Origin: Rikenellaceae bacterium
GTDB taxonomy: Bacteria; Bacteroidota; Bacteroidia; Bacteroidales; UBA932
DNA length: 8,190 bases
Direction: 5' to 3'
Assembly (NCBI GenBank): GCA_012800665.1
Contig: JAAZIW010000198.1
Span: forward strand, 1 to 8,190
Shown: one piece after another, positions 1 to 5,825 of the stretch
Layout of the letters: every line of letters starts with the position of its first letter
Position numbering within the stretch: position 1 is the first letter of the stretch
Notes under the pieces: model-generated
Told to the model about the DNA's origin: nothing
Databases searched by the model: none
What the model saw: the letters and a program-made list of their open reading frames with translations, nothing else
Made by a program: the position numbers and the translations under genes

Positions 1-878
1 CTACGCGCGATACCATAGAAGAAACGCTGAATTTGGATGGCGTGCTTTTCCGCTTCATCGATACCGCCGGCATCCGCGAAAGCAGCGATAAGATAGAGAA
101 GATAGGAATAGAGCGCTCCTATTTGAGTATTTCCAAGGCCGAAACGGTGATTGGCGTATTGGATGGATGCATACCTTTTGATAATCTGAAAAAAGATTGC
201 GCCGCCATAGTGGCGAGGGTCTCCCCCGAAAAAACTCTGCTCTTGGTGCGCAACAAGGTGGATGCCTACGACAAGATAGAGCCCGAAAAATTCCCCACAA
301 AAGACCGCTCCTATACTATTCTACCTATTAAATATCCTGCCTTCGGGACTTATGACATTGACCCCGAAACCCTTACGGAGCGGCTTGCGGAATACTTGGT
401 TTCAAAAGAACTTGAAGTGCCCTCCGGCTTTTCCATTTTGGATATTTCCGCCAAAACCGGCGAGGGCCTCGATGAACTTCGCCGCCGGCTGGTGGGGAGT
501 TTGGAGGGGGTGGCAGGTGGTGCCGGCGGTGTTTCGGGTAGGCTTGCTGATGGAGCTTCTTCCGGTACTGATGGCGCTTCGGTTAGCGATGGCGGTGTTA
601 ATGGTGCTTCCGGTGCTGTCGGCGGTGCGAAGCGCAGTGCTCTTGCCACCGACAATGCAAGCGCCACCTTAGTGACCAATTTACGCCATTTCGAAGCCCT
701 TGAGCGCGCCCTTGCCGCCTTGCGTCAGGTCTCTATAGGCCTCGATCGCAAAACCCCCACTGACCTTGTCGCCCAAGACCTTCGCGAAGCCATCTACGAA
801 CTCGGCACCATCTTCGGCGCCGTTACCACAGATGACCTGCTCGATACTATATTCAGCCGGTTTTGCATCGGGAAATAG
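1..878 (+). CDS. mnmE: tRNA uridine-5-carboxymethylaminomethyl modification GTPase MnmE, 5'-truncated by window edge
   Basis: MnmE works with MnmG to modify the wobble uridine of certain tRNAs in the cytoplasm. The reading frame is open from base 3, so the N-terminal THF-binding domain and the P-loop lie upstream of the window. Visible in order: TRDTIEE of the G2 loop (from base 3), DTAG (G3), NKVD (G4, about 252-263), SAKTGEGL (G5, about 447-470), then the C-terminal helical domain LVTNLRHFEALERA and the terminal FCIGK, whose cysteine is a family hallmark. Two parts are longer than usual: the stretch between G4 and G5 (about 61 residues against roughly 20 in E. coli), and a low-complexity Gly/Ala/Ser-rich insert of about 50 residues between G5 and the helical domain. 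The reading frame stays intact through both. It ends 30 bp before the convergent oxidoreductase gene. Identity is secure. Confidence 0.96.
   Translation, partial: TRDTIEETLNLDGVLFRFIDTAGIRESSDKIEKIGIERSYLSISKAETVIGVLDGCIPFDNLKKDCAAIVARVSPEKTLLLVRNKVDAYDKIEPEKFPTKDRSYTILPIKYPAFGTYDIDPETLTERLAEYLVSKELEVPSGFSILDISAKTGEGLDELRRRLVGSLEGVAGGAGGVSGRLADGASSGTDGASVSDGGVNGASGAVGGAKRSALATDNASATLVTNLRHFEALERALAALRQVSIGLDRKTPTDLVAQDLREAIYELGTIFGAVTTDDLLDTIFSRFCIGK
507..659 (+). repeat. Low-complexity Gly/Ala/Ser-rich insert in MnmE with degenerate DGAS repeats
   Basis: Codons here encode almost only G, A, S, V, D and N. The DNA shows phase-preserving near repeats of the form GATGGNGCTTC at 549-559, 570-580 and (with AATGG) 600-610, spaced 21 and 30 bp, which encode DGAS, DGAS and NGAS. 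The spacing in multiples of three and the preserved frame suggest replication-slippage expansion of a flexible linker between the G domain and the C-terminal helical domain. Confidence 0.7.
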
Positions 879-908
879 AGTGCGGCTTTAACCTATTCCG
901 TCCTTGCA

Positions 909-3755
909 TTACTCGTGTGTTCTTTCCGTACAGGCATTCACAAGATAGATGATGGAGCAATACGGGATGCCGGAGTTGTGCTGAAGGCCTATTTCACAAG
1001 TGCGGGAATTGGAATAGCCTACTTCTATTCCGGAGACCTGGTCGCGGAGTTTGCGCAAGGCGTATTTATTGAGTTCGGGATTGGTCATTCCCTTGTCTCC
1101 GGCGAAACCGCAACAGCCGACACCTTCCGGGACAACCACCTTCTCAGCACACAGCCCCGCTACTTTCACAAGCATGTCCGCAAGGCCCAACTGCCGCGTT
1201 GTGCAGGTGATGTGTACGGCAACAGTCTTCGGCAATTTCGTAAATGTCAGACGGTCCCGCAGGAAAGTCCAGATGAATTCAGCAGGTTCGTACAGCCTCA
1301 AAGCCTTGATATGGTTTCTCATACGATGCAGGCAAGGGCTTTGGTCGCATAAAATGGGATATTTACCGTTATCGGAAACTTTGAGCAACGCCTTTTCAAG
1401 TTCCGCTGTTTTTTTATCCGCAATATCAGGCATCCCCTTACTTTCCCATATCATCCCACAGCACAGATTCTTCATGTTTTTTGGGAAAAGGACTTCAAAC
1501 CCGGCCTTTTCGAGCAACGCAACGGTCTCATCTGCCAAAGGCCGCGTGTAAAAGTCGTTTTTTGAAGCACCCATCATCTGATTGAGACAAGAGGGAAAAT
1601 AAACCACCTTCGGTCTTGATTGATTCACCTGTTCATTCGTCGGGCAAGCCCTTTTTTGCACTTTACAGGCATAAGGGCCGGGAAATGCCGTTGTCCACAA
1701 TGGAATGCCCATGCCATTGTGAAGACCGGAGCACAATGCGGACATAGCCTTGTCTCCAAGCACGAATCTTCCTGCCTGGGCCACACCCAGAATGCCGCGC
1801 AGCATCGTTTTAACAACCCCGTAATGCTCGGCAGCAAGCTTCCATCCGCCACGCGCAAAACCGCCTATTGTCTGACGTCTCAGTTCGTGAGTAAGATCCG
1901 CCACATTAATGTCCATAGGGCACGAAGTGGAACACAGACCATCTACGGCGCAGGTGTCCATACCTGCATAAACATATTGTTTCTCAAGCTTTTTCAGACG
2001 TACAGGATCACTGCCGTCATTACGCAGACGGGTGATTTCACGCATCGTGGCAATCCTCGTGCGGGAAGACAGCGTAAATCCACAGGAAACGCAGTTTACC
2101 TCGCAGAAACCGCATTCAATGCACTTGTTTATCTTGTCGAACAGAGAATTTATCTCTACCGGAGCATCGGCACCGGGATGTAAAACCGGCAGGGCCTTGA
2201 AATCACGGATGAAACAGAGCGGATCATCATTGAAAATTACGCCCGGATTGAGTATGCCTTTCGGGTCGAAGATTGCTTTCAGACGTTTCATTACATCAAA
2301 AGCCTTATCTCCCCATTCGTAGAGTACAAAAGGAGCCATGTTGCGTCCCGTACCGTGTTCGGCTTTAAGAGAACCGTCATATTTTTCAACGACCAGTTTG
2401 GCTGTATCCCGTATCATCGCCTCATAACGAGCGACCTCGGATTCGGAGTCAAAAGACTGGTTGATAATAAAATGAAAATTTCCATCGAGGGCATGACCAT
2501 AGATGCACGAGTCATCATAACCGTGTTTGTCCAGCAATGCCGACAGGTCTGCGGTAGCATCGGGAAGGTCTTCGATATGGAACGCGACGTCCTCGATCAG
2601 GCAAGTTGTCCCCTGTCTGCGCATTCCACCAACCATAGGAAATATTCCTGAGCGTATGGCCCAATATCTGGCACAAGTCTCCTTGTCTGTAGAGAAATTA
2701 ACTCCGATTACCGTATCAAAGGCGGACAATGCATCACTCACGGCTGCGATCCTGGCATGAAGTTCATCCTCTGAAGATGCAACGACCTGCGTAAGCACTG
2801 CCGTAAGGTTTTTCCCTGTTGTATCTTGAACTGCGGAGAGCGACCTGCTGTCCAGCATTTCCGCTGCATTGATTTCAAGACTGCGCAGTGCCACGACAGC
2901 CTTTGCCGCATCCTTGATGTCACGGAAATAAATCATCGCACTGGCCTGCAGCGGATCGACCGGCACCGTACGCATGACCACCTCACTGAGGAAAGCCAGG
3001 GTTCCTTCAGAGCCGACAATAGAATGAGCTATTATTTCGAACGGGTCCTCATATTCCACCAACGGCAGTATATTCAGACCGGTTACATTCTTGATGGAAT
3101 ATTTATAGCGGATACGTTCCGTAAGTTCTTTATCAGCCAAAACCTCATCACGAAGAGCCGTCAGAGCTGCCAGAAATTCCGGATGCGTCTTCTTGAAGCG
3201 TTCGCGGCTCTCCCCCGAGCCTGTATCCAGCACAGTTCCGTCCGCCAGGACGATACGGGCGGACACCAGCATCTTGTCGGAATTGGAATGAACGCCGCAA
3301 CTCATTCCGGAAGCGTTATTCATCACGATGCCTCCTATCATTGCACTATCTATGGATGCAGGGTCCGGACCGAGTTTTCTTCCATACTCAGCCAGTATTG
3401 AGTTAACCTTGCCACCGATAAGACCAGGCTGAAGAGAAACGGTATCAGCCTCAGGTCCGATTTCAAAGCGTTCCCAGTTTTTCCCTGCGACTACAAGCAC
3501 AGAATCCGTTACGGACTGGCCTGACAGAGAGGTTCCTGCGGCACGGAATGTCACAGGAATCCTGAATTTTGAAGCGGCCTCCAGAATCAGGGATATTTCG
3601 TCCTCATCCTTGCTGCGTATCACGACTTTCGGGATTTGACGGTAGAAACTGGCGTCAGTCCCCCATGCGAAAGTCCGAAGTTCATCAGTATAAATCCTGT
3701 TCGCCTCGATTCTTCCTTGCAGACAAGCGAGAAAATGCTGATAATCTTTGTTCAT
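909..3755 (-). CDS. FAD-binding and (Fe-S)-binding oxidoreductase, D-lactate/D-2-hydroxyacid dehydrogenase type (YdiJ/Dld-like)
   Basis: Predicted flavin and Fe-S enzyme that oxidises a D-2-hydroxy acid (D-lactate or similar) and passes electrons to an acceptor; the substrate is inferred from the family. The 948 residues form a complete chain. FAD_binding_4 comes first, with the FAD-loop FRAAGTSLSGQ (70-80), GG..MNNASGMSCG (141-154) and GSEGTLA (248-254). Next is the FAD-oxidase C domain, with GHALDGNFHF (420-429) and EHGTG (466-470), the His/Glu region that binds metal and substrate in D-2-hydroxyglutarate and D-lactate dehydrogenases. The Fe-S part has C545, C548, C551 and C555, then CAVDGLCSTSCP (C602, C608, C612). 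Two CCG cysteine-rich modules follow (LCCG at 764-767, GCCG at 880-883), ending in SRTCEIGL. No signal peptide or membrane helix is visible, so it is probably cytoplasmic or membrane-associated. ATG at 3755 starts 17 bp after the SecB-like gene, without a clear Shine-Dalgarno site. Confidence 0.93.
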   Translation of the reverse strand: MNKDYQHFLACLQGRIEANRIYTDELRTFAWGTDASFYRQIPKVVIRSKDEDEISLILEAASKFRIPVTFRAAGTSLSGQSVTDSVLVVAGKNWERFEIGPEADTVSLQPGLIGGKVNSILAEYGRKLGPDPASIDSAMIGGIVMNNASGMSCGVHSNSDKMLVSARIVLADGTVLDTGSGESRERFKKTHPEFLAALTALRDEVLADKELTERIRYKYSIKNVTGLNILPLVEYEDPFEIIAHSIVGSEGTLAFLSEVVMRTVPVDPLQASAMIYFRDIKDAAKAVVALRSLEINAAEMLDSRSLSAVQDTTGKNLTAVLTQVVASSEDELHARIAAVSDALSAFDTVIGVNFSTDKETCARYWAIRSGIFPMVGGMRRQGTTCLIEDVAFHIEDLPDATADLSALLDKHGYDDSCIYGHALDGNFHFIINQSFDSESEVARYEAMIRDTAKLVVEKYDGSLKAEHGTGRNMAPFVLYEWGDKAFDVMKRLKAIFDPKGILNPGVIFNDDPLCFIRDFKALPVLHPGADAPVEINSLFDKINKCIECGFCEVNCVSCGFTLSSRTRIATMREITRLRNDGSDPVRLKKLEKQYVYAGMDTCAVDGLCSTSCPMDINVADLTHELRRQTIGGFARGGWKLAAEHYGVVKTMLRGILGVAQAGRFVLGDKAMSALCSGLHNGMGIPLWTTAFPGPYACKVQKRACPTNEQVNQSRPKVVYFPSCLNQMMGASKNDFYTRPLADETVALLEKAGFEVLFPKNMKNLCCGMIWESKGMPDIADKKTAELEKALLKVSDNGKYPILCDQSPCLHRMRNHIKALRLYEPAEFIWTFLRDRLTFTKLPKTVAVHITCTTRQLGLADMLVKVAGLCAEKVVVPEGVGCCGFAGDKGMTNPELNKYALRKLRDQVSGIEVGYSNSRTCEIGLQHNSGIPYCSIIYLVNACTERTHE

Positions 3756-3772
3756 CCAAATTGATTCAAAAA

Positions 3773-4219
3773 CTATTTTTTCTGTTCTTGTTCAACCGGA
3801 TTTGTTTCAGAGAGTACTAAATCATTCTCAATCATTTCCTCAAGGTTTACCGGAGGCATTACCACGGGATTTAGAACTGTCCCCTCTGTTTTTGCGTGAA
3901 TGACACCTCTAATGGTGCCAATGGAAATAGAGCCCATATAACGTAGAAAATCAACCGGAATTTTTCCTTCTGATTTGATTGCCTCTACGCCTTCAGGTGC
4001 AATATCATAATAACATGCAAGTTGCACAACCATCAGCAGCTTCTCATTTTGGGTATAATTAACGCTGATGACATTCCTAACTTGATTTAAGTCGGAACTA
4101 ACATTATATCCGCAATTCGTATTCACAAGCACATCCTGACCATTAACTAAATTATCAGGAAATATCGCAAACTGGACTGTTTCTATATGTGAAATTTTAT
4201 ATGGAATCGTACGTATCAT
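3773..4219 (-). CDS. SecB-like chaperone of a toxin-antitoxin-chaperone module
   Basis: Predicted homolog of the export chaperone SecB, here in the role known from TAC modules: it binds the exposed C-terminal tail of the partner antitoxin, so that the antitoxin folds and escapes proteolysis. The C-terminal half carries the recognisable SecB pattern: SISIGTIRGVIHAKTEGT (residues 97-114 from the chosen start), then the proline turn MPPVNLEEMI (121-130), and an acidic/polar tail ending VEQEQKK. The length of 148 residues is normal for SecB. I chose the ATG at 4219 because it overlaps the antitoxin stop as ATGA, which implies translational coupling. A TTG at 4243 would add eight residues. It is the third gene of the operon. 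The lack of linkage to sec genes and the overlap with an HTH antitoxin favour a dedicated TAC chaperone over housekeeping SecB. Confidence 0.86.
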   Translation of the reverse strand: MIRTIPYKISHIETVQFAIFPDNLVNGQDVLVNTNCGYNVSSDLNQVRNVISVNYTQNEKLLMVVQLACYYDIAPEGVEAIKSEGKIPVDFLRYMGSISIGTIRGVIHAKTEGTVLNPVVMPPVNLEEMIENDLVLSETNPVEQEQKK

Positions 4220-4596
4220 ACGCTTATGGAGAATGATGGACAATTTTTAGTAGTGAAGTAACTCTCAGGCATATTACTCTTTGAATTTTTACTTGATGAA
4301 ACAATGACAGATGAATAAGTTTTATCATTCTCAAGGACATATCCTGATATATCCTTATATTCAAGAATCGGTGCCTTTCCGATTGCAAGAGAGAGTTCAA
4401 CTAGCTTGCTCAATTTGTGGTCAAAATTACCATTAAGAAGCTGTGATATATAACTTTTACTACAACCAAGATAATCAGCAAGCTGAGAGCTGTTTCTGTT
4501 GGTTCTCTTCATAAAAGAAATCAGCTCTCTATAGAGATCAGTCTGAAGTTTAGCTATCCAGTAGCCTTCACTTTTTAGGAGTTCTGCTCTTTTCAT
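4216..4596 (-). CDS. HTH antitoxin (HigA/XRE-like) of the TAC module, with candidate chaperone-addiction tail
   Basis: Small DNA-binding protein of 126 residues. An XRE-type helix-turn-helix is visible at about 36-72: SSQLADYLGCSKSYISQLLNG followed by KLSKLVELSLAIG. The family role is to bind and neutralise the toxin and repress the shared promoter. After the HTH comes about 45 residues of Ser/Lys/Asn-rich, probably unstructured sequence (82-126), ending in hydrophobic and aromatic residues (CPSFSISV). In TAC antitoxins a C-terminal extension of this kind is the chaperone-addiction (ChAD) region recognised by the SecB-like partner. Assigning it here is inference from position and composition. 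The ATG at 4596 lies 29 bp inside the upstream toxin gene, and the stop overlaps the chaperone start as ATGA. No Shine-Dalgarno is evident. The composition is AT-richer than the neighbouring oxidoreductase. Confidence 0.87.
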   Translation of the reverse strand: MKRAELLKSEGYWIAKLQTDLYRELISFMKRTNRNSSQLADYLGCSKSYISQLLNGNFDHKLSKLVELSLAIGKAPILEYKDISGYVLENDKTYSSVIVSSSKNSKSNMPESYFTTKNCPSFSISV

Positions 4597-4990
4597 TGTT
4601 ATTGGTTTTGGTTAGTTCTTGATTCAAATATTGTTTCTTAAGAGATCGGAATGCTCGATAATCTTTCTTCTGTTGATTCTTATACCCGCCCAAAATAATT
4701 ATCTTTCCACTAAATTTCGATATGCCATAAACACGCAAATCGCCATCTTTAAATTCATATTCCTTCACTTTCTCTCTCTTGGGCGTGACATCCTTAAACT
4801 TAGTGTTTGGCAACGTTCTGTTGTTGGCAACTTCATTCATATAGAAGTAAATTTTTTCCAAACTTCTTCGATCTTTGGCTTCCAAATTATTCTCAAACGT
4901 ATCAAACGGAGCTATGCCATCAACGAGCAATTTTTCAAACGTTTGGTTTCCTTCAACCGCTTCTATATTTAGGAGTGCAAATTTAGGCAT
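4568..4990 (-). CDS. HigB/RelE-superfamily toxin of the TAC module
   Basis: Predicted translation-inhibiting toxin of 140 residues, of the HigB/RelE type that cleaves mRNA on the ribosome. The recognisable part is the C-terminal beta core: DLRVYGISKFSGKIIILGGYKN (84-105), then a basic helix QQKKDYRAFRSLKKQYL (106-122). R86, Y88, K96 and K104 are plausible RNA-contact or catalytic positions, inferred without a structural alignment. The hydrophilic tail (123-140) is encoded partly by the 29-bp overlap with the antitoxin gene. Toxin-first order is typical of HigBA loci. It is the first gene of the operon, with ATG at 4990 and a leader of about 65 nt from the candidate promoter. It could be a related PIN-less ribonuclease subfamily, but the gene order with an HTH protein makes a toxin call solid. 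Confidence 0.82.
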   Translation of the reverse strand: MPKFALLNIEAVEGNQTFEKLLVDGIAPFDTFENNLEAKDRRSLEKIYFYMNEVANNRTLPNTKFKDVTPKREKVKEYEFKDGDLRVYGISKFSGKIIILGGYKNQQKKDYRAFRSLKKQYLNQELTKTNNNEKSRTPKK

Positions 4991-5038
4991 AAAAAAGTTA
5001 AGTTACAACTAAACTCTTGACAATTTTTTTTAAAAAAT

Positions 5039-5057
5039 ACCGGATAATATGACCGGT
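5039..5057. promoter_or_regulatory. Candidate TAC operator: inverted repeat ACCGG-N9-CCGGT
   Basis: Perfect 5-bp arms ACCGG (5039-5043) and CCGGT (5053-5057) surround an AT-rich 9-bp centre. The site sits where the TAC transcript should start, just downstream of the minus-strand -7 element. A related half site, ATAATCCGG, lies at 5076-5084 on the other side of that element and is a near inverse of CCGGATAAT at 5040-5048 (one mismatch). Such spacing would suit autorepression by the HTH antitoxin. No binding data are available. Confidence 0.45.
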
Positions 5058-5063
5058 GCTAGA

Positions 5064-5095
5064 CAAAGATACATAATAATCCGGCCGACTAAAAG
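5064..5095 (-). promoter_or_regulatory. Candidate Bacteroidota-type promoter of the TAC operon
   Basis: On the minus strand TATCTTTG (5064-5071) matches the -7 consensus TAnnTTTG exactly. About 19 bp upstream, CTTTTA around 5090-5095 gives a weak match to the -33 TTTG element. Transcription would start near 5057 and run leftward into the toxin gene. Confidence 0.55.
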
Positions 5096-5126
5096 GGAAA
5101 ATTTAGTTTTTTTCAAAAAAGATTCT

Positions 5127-5219
5127 TACATTCGCAAAACCATAAAGAAAGTTTTTAACTAAGAGATAATAAGCCTTCCAGGCGCGTCGCAAGACAGCAT
5201 ACTTGGAGGGCGTTTTTTA
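5127..5219 (+). ncRNA. Candidate structured small RNA with GNRA-capped hairpin
   Basis: A -7-like element TACATTCG (5127-5134, one mismatch to TAnnTTTG) precedes about 75 nt that end in an intrinsic terminator. The transcript would fold with outer stem GCCTTCCA/TGGAGGGC (5173-5180 with 5204-5211). An internal loop leads to an inner stem GCGTC/GAC-A-GC (5184-5188 with 5193-5198, one bulged A), closed by a GCAA tetraloop (5189-5192). No ORF of useful size is present. It is divergent from the TAC promoter. I do not recognise the RNA family; it could equally be an upstream attenuator or leader. Confidence 0.4.
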
Positions 5220-5221
5220 TT
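5173..5221 (+). terminator. Rho-independent terminator
   Basis: An 8-bp stem (5173-5180 with 5204-5211, one G-T pair) is followed directly by a T-rich run starting at 5213 (TTTTTTATTTT, continuing to 5223). It would stop plus-strand transcription before the repeat copy and the MNT gene. Confidence 0.7.
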
Positions 5222-5239
5222 TTGCAAATGTTATCTAAA

Positions 5240-5292
5240 AAATCATTATAATTGCATAAGTTCTTCCGGCAGCGGACAAGGCTTTTTCGAAA
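5240..5292. repeat. 53-bp direct repeat, copy 1
   Basis: Matches 5695-5747 over 53 bp with four mismatches, all within 5252-5256. The last 36 bp (5257-5292) are identical. The core contains two small palindromes: TCCG-GCAG-CGGA, and a CTTT-TTCG-AAAG hairpin at the right end. It lies upstream of the MNT gene, and weaker similarity (GGAAACAGATG against TGAAACAAGATG) continues for about 20 bp beyond the right end. Confidence 0.9.
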
Positions 5293-5356
5293 GGTTTTCT
5301 ATCGGGAAACAGATGCTATCTAATTCGTGATTATTTCTTTCTAAGAAAAAATTCCA

Positions 5357-5364
5357 TATCTTTG
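5357..5364 (+). promoter_or_regulatory. -7 promoter element of the MNT gene
   Basis: TATCTTTG matches TAnnTTTG exactly. No good -33 TTTG is seen at the expected distance; only TTTCTTT lies near 5335-5341. The element ends four bases before the GTG used as start, which implies an almost or fully leaderless mRNA. Confidence 0.5.
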
Positions 5365-5368
5365 CTTT

Positions 5369-5671
5369 GTGTCATACATAGATAGTCATATTGATTCTAT
5401 AAACGCATTGTGCATCAAGTACAATGTCAATAGTCTGCATGTTTTCGGTTCCGCCGTAACTGACCGATTTAACGAAGATAGCGACATTGACTTTCTTGTA
5501 GTGTTTGAGTCTCCAGTCAAGTATGATTATTTTAACAATTATTTCGACTTCAAGTATGCCCTTGAAGACCTGTTGAAGCGGAATATTGATTTAGTTGAGA
5601 TGAAATCTATCAGGAACAAGTATTTCCTTAATGAGGTTAATGCCACAAAACGGAAGATTTATGGAAACTAA
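5369..5671 (+). CDS. Minimal nucleotidyltransferase (MNT, MntA-like antitoxin family)
   Basis: A 100-residue protein of the polymerase-beta nucleotidyltransferase superfamily. The catalytic signature GSx10DxD is intact: G27-S28, then D39 and D41 in SDIDFLVVF, with a third acidic residue at D74 in NIDLVE. In type VII toxin-antitoxin pairs such proteins (MntA) AMPylate and silence a HEPN RNase toxin. Here no HEPN-like ORF follows or precedes, so partner and substrate are unknown, and it may be an orphan or act in trans. The start is GTG at 5369 because no in-frame ATG precedes the catalytic motif. A -7 element lies only four bases upstream. The gene is bounded by two copies of a 53-bp direct repeat (ending at 5292 and starting at 5695), suggesting it moved or was duplicated as a unit. 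The family call is firm, the biological role is not. Confidence 0.85.
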   Translation: MSYIDSHIDSINALCIKYNVNSLHVFGSAVTDRFNEDSDIDFLVVFESPVKYDYFNNYFDFKYALEDLLKRNIDLVEMKSIRNKYFLNEVNATKRKIYGN

Positions 5672-5694
5672 ATCCCCTCTCAATAAATATTTGC

Positions 5695-5747
5695 AAATCA
5701 TTATAACTATTTAAGTTCTTCCGGCAGCGGACAAGGCTTTTTCGAAA
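5695..5747. repeat. 53-bp direct repeat, copy 2
   Basis: Second copy of the element at 5240-5292, same orientation, 455 bp away, starting 23 bp after the MNT stop codon. The 36 bp at 5712-5747 are identical to copy 1. Both copies are preceded by TTTGCAAAT at slightly different distances. Confidence 0.9.
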
Positions 5748-5768
5748 AGAAATGGCATCTGAAACAAG

Positions 5769-5825
5769 ATGGTGGGATGCGAGTGGCTGACCACGGAAGA
5801 ACTTTTTAATAACTCAAAAAAATGA
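5769..5825 (+). CDS. 18-codon ORF or 3' remnant of a gene, overlapping the next start (ATGA)
   Basis: The frame MVGCEWLTTEELFNNSKK ends in a TGA that overlaps the ATG at 5822 as ATGA, the usual sign of translational coupling to an upstream cistron. The in-frame sequence upstream is closed by a TGA at about 5760, and the repeat copy ends at 5747. The peptide therefore looks like the surviving tail of a longer gene cut off at the repeat, although a genuine small leader peptide cannot be excluded. Confidence 0.3.
   Translation: MVGCEWLTTEELFNNSKK

Noticed and set aside
350..679. Pro/Ser-rich 109-residue minus-strand frame
   Set aside because: It is the antisense shadow of the Gly/Ala-rich MnmE insert; the composition follows from the sense codons.
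879..908. Shared terminator between convergent mnmE and the oxidoreductase gene
   Set aside because: The 30-bp gap shows no stable hairpin or T tract on either strand.
915..3401. Several plus-strand frames inside the oxidoreductase gene (for example 1620-2183, 2826-3401)
   Set aside because: They are antisense to a 948-codon gene with clear domain motifs throughout and show no family features themselves.
3767..3775. TAGTTTTTG on the minus strand as a promoter for the oxidoreductase gene
   Set aside because: It has one base too many to match TAnnTTTG, lies on the SecB-like stop codon, and has no clear -33 partner.
4220..4243. TTG start for the SecB-like gene adding eight residues
   Set aside because: The ATG at 4219 overlaps the antitoxin stop as ATGA, and the extra residues add nothing SecB-like.
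5240..5747. Integron gene cassette (attC sites) around the MNT gene
   Set aside because: The repeats show no RYYYAAC/GTTRRRY core boxes and no integrase is in the window, so the cassette idea stays only as a generic recombination possibility.
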